Shown: positions 11,165 to 25,755, numbered from the stretch's first letter. The stretch is DNA of 64,000 bases from Mesostigma viride (GCA_009746045.1 RPFO01000392.1:282690-346689); one strand, 5' to 3'. Made by a program: numbers and translations. Notes: a model not told the origin generated them from the letters alone.

Positions 11165-12125
11165 GATTACTGCTGATAGTGGATGCATTCTGGACAAGTA
11201 GCGGTAATGACCAGTCCAGGATGAAATGGCACGCAAACGCGACACAGCGTGAAGCGAGTCTCCGAGAGCTTCTTGCGGCATTTAAGGAACGACAGCTTGT
11301 CCGCCATGTACTTAAAGGTGAGGCGCACGGGTGCATGCCGGGCCAGCCTTCCCCCGCGCGCGGGGGAGGCGGACAGCCGACATGTCCAGCTCACCAGTGA
11401 GTAACATGGGGGCAAGAATGTCGCGCTTAAATGCCTCAAGAAGGCTCGTGGAGGTCTCATCTGCCAGCTGGTCGAAGTGCTTGACGATGACATTGTGGCT
11501 GCGCCTGGCGATGTCGGCTTCCTCGCGAAGGTCGAGGGCTTGTTGCTTGAGTTGTGCCGTGATGGTGGAGGTGGTGGAGGTGGTGTGCCGCCCAGGTGGA
11601 GGGGGCATCGCCGGCCTGGCCAGCAGGCGCCGGCTGGCCGGGCGGCGACGTCCTTCACCGCCTGGGCGGTGAGGCCGGCGGTGTCATGTGCAAGCTCTCA
11701 AGGGCGGTGGCGGTGGCTTGAAGGCGTTGGTCGAGGTCGAGGAGCTGGGCTTGGATGTTGGCAGTGGAGGCGGAAATGGCGCGCCAGTGGAGGTGGAGGC
11801 GGCGGCGGTGGAAATGTGAGGAAGTTCAGCAGTCAGCGTGCCGCCGATTGCTGCTATGTCGGCTGCAAGGGGGGTCACGTGCTGCTGGAAGGCTTCCGTC
11901 AGGATGGAGCGGAGGGTGGGGGCGGAGATGGATGGAGCCCAGATCTTGCCGTCAGAGCGCTGGAGAAGGGAGTTGAGGATGGTGTGCTGGAGTTGGGGGC
12001 GGGGGCACCCGAACAGCAGGCGGATGTCGTTCCAGCGGCGGCCGTCCGGGAGGAGGCGATTGTTGTCGTGGAGATGGAGGCATCTACCGTCGTGGAGATG
12101 GAGGCTCTACACGTAAGCCAGCCAT
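11165..12125 (-). pseudogene. LINE ORF1-like protein, second subfamily
   Basis: Reading the minus strand through several frames gives an N-terminal segment (WNDIRLLFGCPRPQLQHTI, then SILTEAFQQHVTPLAADIAA). A proline/serine/threonine-rich linker follows, then a C-terminal domain with HNVIVKHFDQLADETSTSLL, EAFKRDILAPMLLTGELDMS, then VRLTFKYMADKLSFLKCRKK. The order ETSTSLL ... LTGELD ... RLTF ... L..RKKL matches the ORF1 C-terminal domain at 7,767-7,366, so this is a related but distinct ORF1 lineage. Frame changes show that it is degraded. Confidence 0.55.
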
Positions 12126-12204
12126 AATTTCAATGCACAAGGCTACACATTTCCATCACCATTCATATATTCATCACCCTGAACAACTCGAACACGCGGA
12201 CAAG

Positions 12205-12272
12205 CTAACGGCAGGCTCGAGCTACCATGGTCCGGATTCTCCCGATTTCAGGCCTGCGCTGGTTTTCTCCTT
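12205..12272 (+). repeat. solo terminal repeat of the unit around the Penelope-like RT
   Basis: This 65-bp stretch (from GGCAGGCTCGAGCTACCATGG to GGTTTTCTCCTTGATG) is nearly identical to the reverse complement of 20,187-20,260, a terminus of the unit holding the Penelope-like reverse transcriptase. Shorter relatives lie at 19,726-19,750, 22,305-22,360 and 54,190-54,220. Confidence 0.6.
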
Positions 12273-12274
12273 GA

Positions 12275-12365
12275 TGTTGGTGACGGCGCCGTCCAGCTTC
12301 TTCTCGAGGGCGTCGGTGAGGGTCCACCTCTCGGCGCTGTAAATGAGCACCGGGAGAAAGCTAAC
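12275..12365 (-). pseudogene. LINE reverse-transcriptase C-terminal fragment
   Basis: On the minus strand it encodes VLIYSAERWTLTDALEKKLD and GAVTN. This matches the segment VLTYGAETWTLTADLARKLD + GAVTS of the LINE reverse transcriptase at 23,050-23,150. It is a short scrap joined directly to the 12,205-12,272 repeat. Confidence 0.65.
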
Positions 12366-12828
12366 ATGATCGTGACAGGTGTTGCTGTCAAACTCTTTGC
12401 GTGAGCAGCAGGGTGTTCGTTTGCCGCTACATCACATGCCCATACAGTGCTTCTTGGGTGTCCTATGCAGACAGCGATCAGACAAGTCTCATGTAACGCA
12501 GCCACCTTGCTGTTAAAATAATCTCAAAATGAATTATTCAATTCTCAAAGCACATCATCCAAAAACCAATCGCATTCAGCTCGCCAACAAGACCCTGAAC
12601 AGAGATCCTAACAGTGACTCTTGCGCGTATTCACGCCACACGCGCACCGCAGAGTTGGGTGCTTTCTACAATAGAAATAAGCAATGCCCGCATCCAACAC
12701 CAGTTTCTCTCCATTTCAGCCCAGTGTACAATAACATATTATGGGTCATATCGCGACACTGCCACAGACCTCCGCGCAGTAAAAGTGGATCTTTACAGCG
12801 CTCTTGGTAAACGGGCACGTTTATCTAT

Positions 12829-16916
<4,088 letters not shown>

Positions 16917-16919
16917 GGT

Positions 16920-18169
16920 GATTGTCGCCTCGCAAAACGATGGCGGCCTTTCTGAAGAGGCCCGTGATAGCAACCACCTTCCTCTTTTACCGGAGATCCG
17001 TGCGCATGCTCGCCGCCGGGCAAAGGTTGGAGACCTGTTTCGGGGGCGGCGCGACGCTGTGTCTGGGGCCACGTGGCCAGAAAGCTTGAAGCTCACTATG
17101 CCTTGGTGAGCGACCCACGCGACGCGTCGGGTCGCGACCCAAGCGGTCGGCCCCCACCTTCTCCACCAAGGTTTCGATACTGTACAGTACCTACTGTACA
17201 CGGTACTGTACTGTACTCTTGTCGAGGTGCCATCGGGACAAGCTGGACAACACTAAGCGCACCCAGTCAGGAAGGTAAGAGGAATCTTATCTTCTGCCTG
17301 AAATGCGGAATATATGACGTTCAGAATTGTGCATGCCTGGTTCAGGGGGTAATTTGGGGGTCGATGGCCTCAGTGGTCGGTTCACGACGAAGATTCTTCC
17401 TTCCAGAAAAAAAGTGTGAAACATCAGGGAAACTTCAACATCCAAAGTTTCATCAACCGCTCTGGCGGTCGTCTGGCATGGCACACGCGCCAAGCGGGCA
17501 ACGCGGAACGCCGCTCGCAGCGCATATAAAAAGCGCCGTTGTGATTGGTCTGGAATTGGTCGCGGACACGACCTCATACATATGAGACGTGACCTGTACG
17601 TTGGCGTAGGTGGCCGCAGCCACGAAGGTATGCCTACAATATTTTTATCGTCTGATCTCGCGTCTAACATCGCCTAATGTCCTCTTGCGTTTTGTAAGAT
17701 AGAGAAAAAGACGGACATCGCTCATCTAAAGACAGCTAGGCGGTAATTCTTACTCTGGATCGTTTTCTGCGTAAGAGTGGCCGTGTGTCGACTTGATAGC
17801 TGTAATTCGTCTGGGTACTTGCCACTTTCACTTCCCATCGGTGCCTCCCGGTAGCATCGCTGCGCGACATCTCTTCCTCTTCGTGGTGGAAGCAGACATC
17901 TCTTCCTCTTCGTTTCGCCCCGAACTTTCTTATCTGGGCTTGAATCGGATCTGTCTGTTTCGACCTAGAATCTTGCCAGAGTGCTAAAGTAAAGGCTGCC
18001 TTTGTCCCTACGCTGTAGTCTTGGAAAGGATTCAGGACAGTGGTGGAAATGTAGGGAAAATATTGAGTATTCCCTGGGAGCTATTGAAAGCTAAGGGGAG
18101 ACATATACGAGTTTTTTTTTATTTCCGAGCGCTTGCTCTTGGACATCACCGTTTCGTCACAGCGACATC
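16920..18169. promoter_or_regulatory. shared intergenic region between RPL10 and the F-box gene
   Basis: RPL10 reads away to the left and the F-box/LRR gene to the right, so this 1.25-kb interval should hold both promoters. I see palindromic CGACGCGTCG-type sequence near 17,120 and an alternating GTACTGTAC cluster at 17,175-17,215. No TATA box can be assigned with confidence, and no coding region is recognised. Confidence 0.4.
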
Positions 18170-19474
18170 ATGGGTGCCTCCGTTGATCAGGTAACGAGCG
18201 TGCCTGGGTTAGGCCTGCTTATAATGGCAGCGCTTCCCATGACCGACCGGATCCGGCTTCGGTCCGTTTGCAGCAGCTTCATGCGCGCCGTGGACGACTC
18301 CCTGCTGGACGTGGAGCACCTGTTCGGGGACACCATTCCCGGGGTCGACGAGCGCAGTGTCGACAATTTCCTGTGGTGGCTGACAAAGAAGTGCCGTGAG
18401 CTGCGCCAGCTGAGCCCGTGGCCCCAGTCCGTGTGCTTTGACCTCGAGGCGTGTGGGAGGGCGCCCACAAAGCTCGCCTGGTCCCTGTCTGATGTGCACA
18501 TGCGCATGATATCGGACCACTGTCGGCGTCTGGTCGCCCTGGACGTGACGGATTGCGAGGACGTGTCAGATGGTGGCATCAAGGCCATCGCCGACGCCTG
18601 CCCGGACCTCCAATCCCTCTGTGCGTCCGGCTGCACGCGCATCAGTAATATTGGCATCAAGGCGCTGGCGACGGGCTGCCCACGTCTCCGCCAGCTGGAC
18701 ATCTCTTGGTGCACGCGCGTGACCAACGCCAGTATCACCGAGGTAGCTGCCAAGTGCCCCCAACTGGAGGAGTTAGGTATCCTGTGGTGCCAAGGGGTGA
18801 CAGACGGCGGTATCGCGGCCTTGGCCGCCAGCTGCCCCTCGCTCGGCTTGCTCAATCTGATGGGGTGCGTCGAGATTGGCGATTGTGGCGTGCTGGCGCT
18901 CGCGCGCGGCTGCCCCCGGCTGCGGTACCTGAATGTGGGTGCGTGCGCTGGCGTGACAGACGTGGGTGTCTCCGCGCTGGCAAAGAACTGCGCTGGGCTG
19001 GAGAAGATCTACTTGGGGGGTTGTGCTGGCGTGACGGATGTCAGCGTGTCCCTGATGGGGGCCAAGTGCCCAAAGCTGCGCCACTTGTACGTGTCGGGTT
19101 GCGTGGACGTGACTGACCGGGGGGTGCATGCGGTCGGCATGGGCTGCGCGTCGCTGGAGCATCTGGATCTCTCGGGGTGCAAGGCGGTGTCGGACGCCAG
19201 CATCCGCCTTGTCGCGGGCCGCTGCCCCCAGCTCCAAGAGCTGTACGTGTCAGATTGCAAGGGCGTGTCGGATGTCAGTGTGAATGCGGTGGCGGAGCAC
19301 TGCCCGGGCCTCGAGAGGCTGGATGTGTCTGGTTGTGAGGGCGTGTCGGATACCGGCATGCTGATGCTGGTCAGCAGGTGCCGTGGGCTCAAGGAACTGA
19401 TCGCGCTTCGTTGCCCGCTGTCGCCCGCGAGTTTGGAAGGGGTGCCACCAGGCTGTCTTGTAAACGGACAGTGA
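18170..19474 (+). CDS. F-box/leucine-rich-repeat protein (AMN1/FBXL type)
   Basis: A single uninterrupted reading frame of 434 residues starts at the ATG in CATCATGGGTG. Residues about 12-40 (LLIMAALPMTDRIRLRSVCS, then FMRAVDD) resemble an F-box, the SKP1-binding part of SCF ubiquitin ligases. Residues about 108-425 are eleven to twelve 26-residue cysteine-containing LRRs of the form C..L..L.V.GC.GVTD.GV.ALA, the class found in FBXL and AMN1 proteins. By family knowledge it would recruit substrates for ubiquitination; the substrate cannot be told. It is intronless and strongly GC-biased, unlike the intron-rich neighbours. A retroelement 3' end lies about 200 bp after the stop. Alternative: an LRR protein without a working F-box, as that part is short and diverged. 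Confidence 0.88.
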   Translation: MGASVDQVTSVPGLGLLIMAALPMTDRIRLRSVCSSFMRAVDDSLLDVEHLFGDTIPGVDERSVDNFLWWLTKKCRELRQLSPWPQSVCFDLEACGRAPTKLAWSLSDVHMRMISDHCRRLVALDVTDCEDVSDGGIKAIADACPDLQSLCASGCTRISNIGIKALATGCPRLRQLDISWCTRVTNASITEVAAKCPQLEELGILWCQGVTDGGIAALAASCPSLGLLNLMGCVEIGDCGVLALARGCPRLRYLNVGACAGVTDVGVSALAKNCAGLEKIYLGGCAGVTDVSVSLMGAKCPKLRHLYVSGCVDVTDRGVHAVGMGCASLEHLDLSGCKAVSDASIRLVAGRCPQLQELYVSDCKGVSDVSVNAVAEHCPGLERLDVSGCEGVSDTGMLMLVSRCRGLKELIALRCPLSPASLEGVPPGCLVNGQ

Positions 19475-19678
19475 GCACCGATATGGATGTGGATGACAGT
19501 CTGTGGTGTGTATCAGCGCGGGCGTATCTCCGCAGTTCTGTGTCTGCATCCTGTGTCTGTGTCTCAACCTTGTTGTGGCACAACCATGCGTCCAGGATTA
19601 GTTTCCTCACTTAACAAAATGAGACTCAGATAGAAAAGCAGTATAAGATATACAAGATAATATAAGATAACGGCAGGC

Positions 19679-19726
19679 TCCATCACTCCCCAACGGGAGC
19701 ACGAGTCTAATTAATTAATTAATTAT
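19679..19726 (+). repeat. truncated LINE 3' end (hairpin and TTAA tail)
   Basis: CACTCCCCAACGGGAGCACGAGTC followed by a run of TTAA repeats is the plus-sense 3' terminus shared by the LINEs and ORF1-only elements. Only the last 45-50 bp are present, so this is a severely 5'-truncated insertion behind the F-box gene. Confidence 0.65.
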
Positions 19727-19867
19727 CGGCAGGCTCGAGCTACCATGGTCAGGAGTCGGGGTAAAATTGGCTCTTTTTTAGCAAATTTAGCAAATTAGCA
19801 AATTAGCGGAAGGCGGGGGCCGAGATTAATTAAGAGGTACCTTGAAATTAAATAAGACGCATACCTC

Positions 19868-20010
19868 TATCGAGATATATGTTTGGAGGCGAGTTTCTAT
19901 TGGCGTTAATTTGTAGTATTGTACGACAACTGTCAAGGGTGACGGCATGTACTGAAATCGCGGATACTTTCTAGATCGATTGCGCATTCGACGGTTAAAA
20001 GGCAGAGCTG
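19868..20010 (-). repeat. duplicate of the Penelope-like RT N-terminal segment
   Basis: This about 140-bp stretch is a direct repeat of 21,768-21,925, apart from an absent 19-bp block and scattered substitutions. The upstream copy is part of the reverse-transcriptase reading frame. A partial repeat of the 5' portion lying downstream of the gene is the arrangement known for Penelope-like elements (tandem partial copies, or pseudo-LTRs). Confidence 0.6.
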
Positions 20011-20027
20011 CGGTTGAAAGTACTGTA

Positions 20028-20125
20028 CGTGGGGGGGGACGGTGTTACAAGGGGGGGGGGGACGCATTTATGGGGGGGGGGGGACGGTGTTACAACGGGG
20101 GGACGGTGTTACAACGGGAGGGCGA
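20028..20125 (+). repeat. poly-G minisatellite
   Basis: The unit GGGGGGGACGGTGTTACAA is repeated about four times with variable G-run length. It is followed by a repeat of the GAGATTAATTAAGAGGTACC block that also occurs at about 19,822. Confidence 0.7.
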
Positions 20126-20179
20126 GATTAATTAAGAGGTACCTTGAAATTAAATAAGACGCATGCCTCTATCGAGATA

Positions 20180-22362
20180 TATCAAAGAGACAACCAGCGC
20201 AGGCCAGAAATCGGGAGAATCCGGACCATGGTAGCTCGAGCCTGCCGTTATCTTTTCCGCGTTTTCGAGTCGTTCAGGATGATGAAGATGAATGGTGATG
20301 GAAATGTGTATCCTTGTGCATTGAAATTATGGCTGGCTTACGTGTGGAGCGACTAGATGACCTAGACGGTGGGGCCGGAAACAGCATGCTTGATCAGGGC
20401 GTGTGTTTCTAGCCTAACTGGCCGGGAGTGTCTAGTGGTGAGCACCATTGCTGCGATCGCTCTCCCACCATTTACGAGGAAATACCCGCAAATGGAAAAC
20501 CACTGAAAAGGTCTAGCTAGTCAGTCATCACGTTAGCCATGCCATGATTCCAAACGTCCAAGAACTGCACACGGTGCAAAGGCAAAAAGCCGGAGGACAG
20601 CACTTTCAAATGTGCGGCGGGAACCAAAAGCCCGCGGATGCCAGAAAACATCGTGTTGCGGCAGCGACGCGACGATGTGGACAACGAATCCAGTGCCAAG
20701 CTCGGAACGGCCGCAAAGGAGATCTGGCATCACAGGGTTCAGATGTGCGGAGATACTATGCGATCCAGCCGGTCCACGACCTGTTTGTAGAGCTTGTGCC
20801 AAGGGGCAGCACCGAACAGATGTGGGTGACGTTGCAAAAAACATCGGACTTGACGGAGCATAATGGCTCGGTCATAGTCTTTGACCAATAAACGCTGCAA
20901 GAGTTCAACAAGAGTCGTGATGAAATCAACACGATAAGAACAAAGACGGGAAAAAACGATGTAACTGAGAAAGAACAACACCATATTTTGCTGTGTGGGA
21001 AAGGAGACTGTGAATATCGGGGTAACGAATAAAAGGAATTTGCTGGTATTTAGGATCCTTGCGCTTATCATAGATAGCCGTACGCCAGCCCTTCTTGTTA
21101 TGGGTAATGTTAAGATCGAGGTAATTGCAATGAGTATCCTCCGACGTGAGCTTTAATGTGAGGGACGCTTGCGGGTAGATGCCAGGCAGACCAGCGGTGA
21201 TATACAAATGGGTTGCGAAATCAGGGTTGTCGAAAGCGATGACATCATCAATGTATCGACATGTATGGATAAAACGCCTGATGAGAACATCATCGTTTGA
21301 GGCAATGAGATTCTCCATGAATGCAAGCTCATAAGTGTATAGATAGAGGTTTGCAAGGAGCCCGGCACAGTTAGTGCCCATAGGGATGCCGATAGCTTGT
21401 TGGTATACATTGCCCGCAAAACAGATGAAGGTGTTATCAACAAGATAAGAGATCCAATGGACAAGGTCAGCCTTCGTGATAATATAATTATAACCATCCC
21501 GCACGATAGCACCTGCCGCGATCCCTGAGAGCCACGTTGCCGTGGGCTTGGTCTGAGAAACACGCACGTGCAGGTGGTTGCGCCCGTGAGGCCTACGTGC
21601 ATACAGACGAGTAAGGAGGCTATCTAAACGAGCTTTCAAATCGTGCAAATCTAGTGTGGTATATAGAGTGGTGAAATCATAGGTGGCTATGGGCATAGGT
21701 ATACGTTTCTCTGCTGCTGTCTTAGAACGGCTAAGGGCGGCAAGGCGTAGGCGTACTTGGGCTGAGTCGAGATATATGTTTGCAGGCGAGTTTCTATTGG
21801 CGTAAATTTGCAGTATTGTACGACAACTGTCAAGGGTGACGGCATGTACTGAAATCGCGGAAGTGTCGCGGAGACGTTTCTACTTTCTAGATCGATTGCG
21901 CATTCGACGGTTAAGAGGCAGAGGTGCGGTCGACTGGCAGTACTGTACGACGGTGTTGGACGGAATTTCCGGTTAGCGATGCGGTCTAAAGCTTTGCATG
22001 TCACGTTGTCGGATCTTAGCCCTTGCGTCGCGCTGTGCTGTGGCGAACTTATTCTCCGCCGTCAGATTGCACCGTCGATGAGCGTCGATGCTCGTCGATG
22101 AACCCAACGCAAGCCATGTGACGAAAAGAAGTAAAAATTGGTGCGGCGGCCTCTACGGCTGAGTTTGGTCAAGTACGCAACTTGTAGCCCGGAGACTCCA
22201 CGTAGAGCAGTCCGCAGGTAGTCCGCCGGCGTTAATTTGTTAATTTTGTTAATTTGTAAACTGGGGACAACCTAGTCAGTAAAAAAAAGCTAATAGGATT
22301 CTCCAGCTAATAGGATTCTCCAGATTTCTAGCCTGCACTGGTTGTCTCCTTGATATTTATAC
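20180..22362. mobile_element. unit with inverted ends around the Penelope-like RT
   Basis: The left end TCAAAGAGACAACCAGCGCA (20,188) and the reverse complement of the right end, TCAAGGAGACAACCAGTGCA (about 22,355), extend into about 45 bp of imperfect inverted repeat including GGAGAATCC. Between them lies the reverse-transcriptase pseudogene. The sequence shows the inverted repeats; that they delimit one mobile unit is an inference. Confidence 0.5.
20739..21883 (-). pseudogene. Penelope-like reverse transcriptase
   Basis: The minus strand encodes TYDFTTLYTTLDLHDL (motif A region), QAIGIPMGTNCAGLLANLYL (motif B), CRYIDDVIAFDN (catalytic YIDD) and NYLDLNITHNKKGWRTAIYD. This order, with GIPMGTNCA and a YLDL box after the catalytic centre, marks RTs of Penelope-like or closely related retroelements. 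The frame extends upstream of the first methionine at 21,696 to a stop at about 21,885. Downstream it is broken at an A6 run on the plus strand (20,951-20,956). Skipping one base there continues the family pattern (SRLCSYRVDF ... CFLQRHPHLFG) to about 20,739. No GIY-YIG endonuclease is seen. It is dead, unless the run is a sequencing error. Confidence 0.75.
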
Positions 22363-22474
22363 TAAGATATTAACTCGAAGAAATGCTGAGCCATACTAAC
22401 TACAAAGAAATGTACCAATCTCTAGTATCTCTTGGCTGTCTCAACAACCGAAGGGAAGGAGATTATGAAGATTA

Positions 22475-24461
22475 ATTAATTAATTAATTAGACTCGTGCT
22501 CCCGTTGGGGAGTCACGGAGCATTAACCCCGATGGATGGATGGATGGGTGCACACATTCCTACCGGTCTAATCTATCTACATTGGCTACGTACAACATTT
22601 ATCTAACAACATTCTAACTACAACATCTATCTAGGCAGCCGCACGCTGCCCTAGGGGAGCTATCTAGCGTGCCTTCCGTGGGATTGCACACGCGGGCGCT
22701 TCCCCACTGGGGGGGGCTCGTTGTCCTCTATGACCTGGGCCCACTTGGCCTTGTCCATCATCTTCTTCCAAATCACGGAGAGGCCTAGGCCCCCCATGTC
22801 CTCGACTAGCTGTTCTTTGAAGGTGCGGGCCTTGCGGCGTCTAACATCACTGGGCCCAGCCCACGTCAGGAGGTGCCGGCCAGGCTGGGCTGGTCGCAGT
22901 CCTGCGGGGGGGGCACGTGAGGTGTCTACCTGGTTGGTGCGAGCTAGGTGCCCTACTAGCTGCAGGCGGCGTTGCTTAATTGTGCTGGTGATATAGGGCA
23001 TGCCCTGGTACAGGTCCTCATTGCGGACATGAGCAGCATATCCTACTCTGAAAATGGAACGCAGCATGCTGGTGACCGCGCCGTCCAGCTTGCGGGCCAG
23101 GTCGGCGGTGAGGGTCCACGTCTCGGCGCCATACGTGAGAACAGGAAGGACGAGGACCTTGAACAGGTCCTGTTTCTCGATCTTGCCCAGGGGCTTGCGC
23201 CATAGGGCCCGGTACTGGCGTAAAGCGTGCCAGGCGAGGGAGATGCGGTGGTCCACATCCACCTCGCAGCTAGGGAGCAGGCTGCCCAGCAGCTTAACGC
23301 GGTCCCGATACAGGACTCGAGAGCCATCTAGGAGATAGAGGGGCGGCGCTGAGGTGGTGAGCCCAACCGCCAGGGCCTCTGTCTTCTTGCTGACCTCAAG
23401 CCCCACTGCACGGGCCTCGAGAGCCAGGCAGTCAAGCCATGTCTGCACGTGCTCAGTGTCCTCAAAGAGGGTGGTGTCGTCTGCGTAAATGATGTCTGCT
23501 AGCCGAATCTCCGTGTCCGCACCGCCATGCCAGAATTTGTTAGCAACCTGCACTCCTGGTTCCCTGCCCACGATGCGGGCAAATCGCTTGCGCGCCTGAA
23601 TCATTACGTATTCCACAACAATAATGAACAGGTAGGGCGACAGCACGCAGCCCTGCCACACACCCTTCTGTAAAGGGCATGGGGGCGTGGTCCCGTAAGA
23701 AGTGCGCACCGAAGTGGTGGACCCTTCATACAGGTTGCGGATGACAGCAATCAGGGGGCGGGGGATCCGGAACAACTCGAGGATGTCCCAAAGCGCAGGC
23801 CAGAAAACCGAATCGAAGGCTTTGATGAAGTCCACCAGCACAAGGTGCAAAGGGGACTCACCAGGCTGAAGGCGTTGCAGTTCCTCCACCAGTCGGCGAG
23901 TAGCGAAGAGCGCCTGTACTGTGTTGCGACCTGAACGGAAGCCGTGCTGAGTCTCGCTGAGGTGACCGTCCAGGGCCGTGCGCAGGCGGTTCAGGATGAG
24001 CCGCATAAGAAGCTTGAGGGGGGCACTTTGAATGCACACCCCTCTGTAGTTGCCGGGGTCGGCAGGCGACCCCTTGTTCTTGTACAGCATCGTGCGAAAA
24101 CTGTGTTGCCAGGCCGCTGGAGGTGGTTGCGACGACAGCAGAAGGCGGTTGCAGATGTCCCGGAAGAGCAGCATAACACCGGTGTCCTCGAATTCGGCTG
24201 CAAGTTTTACAACTGCGGCCGGAATCTCGTCAGAGCCGGTGGCGGCGTCATAACGCAGGCGCTGGACCGCCTCCGTGACCTCGCGAGAGGTGAAAGGAGG
24301 CATGTCAGACGGGTCGCCTTGGAAGTGGGCCGACCAGCGGGGGGACTCAGTAGGTAGTCCGCCGCTGACCTAGGCGGGGCCGGGGGCCCTGCGGGGCCGG
24401 CCAGGGCGGCCGGGCGGGCGGCGGCGGCTGGGAGCAGGGGTGGGGGCGGCGCAGCTGTCCC
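22475..24461 (-). mobile_element. LINE segment 4 (RT and 3' end)
   Basis: This is the 3' part of the LINE proposed to be split across 22,475-49,423. It contains the reverse transcriptase, a 3'UTR, four copies of CATC in tandem (ATCCATCCATCC), the conserved hairpin at about 22,496-22,524 and a terminal TTAA repeat tail at 22,475-22,493. The break at 24,461 is the insertion point of the 587-bp CACTA-ended element. Confidence 0.75.
22660..24303 (-). pseudogene. LINE ORF2 reverse transcriptase
   Basis: An open segment of 547 codons carries the non-LTR reverse-transcriptase signature. It shows MLYKNKGSPADPGNYRGVCI, HGFRSGRNTVQALF, HLVLVDFIKAFDSVFWPALW (motif A), GVWQGCVLSPYLFIIVVEYV (motif B) and IIYADDTTLFEDTEHVQTWL (catalytic YADD). 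A thumb and C-terminal region with YGAETWTLT follows. The protein would copy element RNA at nicked genomic DNA. It continues upstream in sense through the insert at 24,462-25,048 into the endonuclease part at 25,049-25,754. An in-frame stop lies just upstream of the methionine at 24,303, so even without the insertion the copy is probably inactive. Confidence 0.9.
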
Positions 24462-25048
24462 CACTACATTTCGCCACCGCGGAAACCCAATTTATGCGAG
24501 AATGTGGTTCCGTCAATACGGCGGGGGTTACAAATTCAATTTCGAAGTTCGGCACCGTCGGATACCAGCAAAGCAACACTTGTTATCTAGAATCGCGCCA
24601 TTTGGCATCAATTGGCCAGTTCTGAAAATTCGATGAAATCTCTAGTCCTTGGTCGAATATTTCCCTCCGATTCCGATGACGAAATTTGAGTACGAATTTC
24701 TTAGTACAGTCCACCATTTTGTTCGGTTCAGTATATTCCCACGCCGCTTGCTGACCTGACGGAGGCCGAATTCGTACTGAACACTAGCGAAAGTGCGCTC
24801 GATACTAAAAATTGCTACTTCCGAGATGTCTGACGGAATTCCTGCTAGGTCCATGCTTTGGTACTGGACGGATGCTGAAAATCACTGTGGCTCTGTCCGA
24901 ACGAGGAAAATTGTCAGAAATCTACTCTCGATACGAACGTAACGAAATTTCCTAGTATCTGACGCTCGGAGACCTGCCACCGTTTTCCCCTACTAGACCG
25001 AACCACATTCCCCGCTAAAAAAGGTGTCCTAGGCGGCGAAATGTAGTG
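24462..25048. mobile_element. 587-bp CACTA-ended non-autonomous element
   Basis: Left end CACTACATTTCGCCACCGCGG and right end, read inward, CACTACATTTCGCCGCCTAGG form inverted terminal repeats. Both flanks show the dinucleotide CC (24,460-24,461 and 25,049-25,050), a 2-bp target duplication. Removing the unit rejoins LINE coding sequence in one frame (EVV then GQLRRP). The interior is AT-rich with no coding capacity, so it is a MITE-like CACTA derivative. Confidence 0.75.
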
Positions 25049-25754
25049 CCACGACCTCGGCCGTGGCCGTGGCCCAGGTACGAAGCCGCTTGGCTGGGGC
25101 GCCGGGGACGTCGTGGCGGTGGGGCCGGCCGAGGCCGTCCGGGTGCCCGAGGCGCTTGTACCAGAACCAGGCCCCCTTGCCGTCGTGTTTCTGCTGGCAG
25201 CTGCGTAGGTCCTTGACCATCTGCTGAGCATCTGCCTTCTCAGCCTGCTCGTAGGCGGCCCTCAGAGCTGCTTGCAGCCCAGGTTTGGCGAGCGGATCTC
25301 TGTTGCGGCGGAGCATCTGCCTGGCGGCGACCACTGTCGGTGCGTGACGGTGGACAGCAAGCTGCCGACGCGGAGGCAAGGTGGGGAGGGTGCGGGCAGC
25401 CAGGCGATACTTGGCGGCGACACCACGGAGGATCACTGAAATATCCCCCGGCGGCGGAATGGCGTGTAACTGCTGTCGGCTGCCCCCGGCGTCGAATACG
25501 GCCAGGAAATCATCCCTGTGCGACATAGCGGCCTGCTCTTCTGCTGACATCTTGTCGGCATCCTTCAGCACAATCCGGAGCACTTTCAGATCTGGCTGAG
25601 GTGCCAGCTGTCGCGACGGTTTCACCCCAGGAAACCGCAATCTGATGCGAGCGAGCACGAGACGATGATCAGATTCCACCGTGCTGACAGAATCTTGCAG
25701 GACGCGAGCATCGACAACTGAGGGGCGCTGAGAGGAGGGGTGACATTGAGCCAA
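25049..25754 (-). pseudogene. LINE ORF2: end of the endonuclease domain plus linker
   Basis: On the minus strand, VVDARVLQDSVSTVESDHRL continues VLARIRLRF. SDHRLV is the last catalytic motif of apurinic-endonuclease-type LINE nucleases (the S-D-H triad). A linker rich in charged residues follows (EQAAMSHRDDFLAVFDAGGS, QMLRRNRDPLAKPG) and runs to the CACTA insertion. The N-terminal half of the same domain is found at 32,378-31,637, beyond intervening insertions. Confidence 0.75.
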
Positions 25755-25755
25755 G

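Noticed and set aside
11477-12127. 216-codon plus-strand open frame rich in Gly/Arg/Trp
   Set aside because: It is the antisense of an ORF1-type pseudogene; the minus strand carries the recognisable ORF1 domain.
17073-17670. Open frames upstream of the F-box gene
   Set aside because: No family resemblance; region is better read as the promoter interval between divergent genes.
18187-19237. Minus-strand open frames opposite the F-box/LRR gene
   Set aside because: Antisense shadows of a GC-rich repetitive coding region.
19868-21925. LTRs of an LTR retrotransposon around the RT
   Set aside because: The direct repeat overlaps the RT reading frame, lacks TG...CA ends, and the RT motifs are Penelope-like, not Ty1/Ty3-type.
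22721-24357. Plus-strand open frames opposite the LINE reverse transcriptase
   Set aside because: Antisense shadows; the minus strand has all RT motifs.
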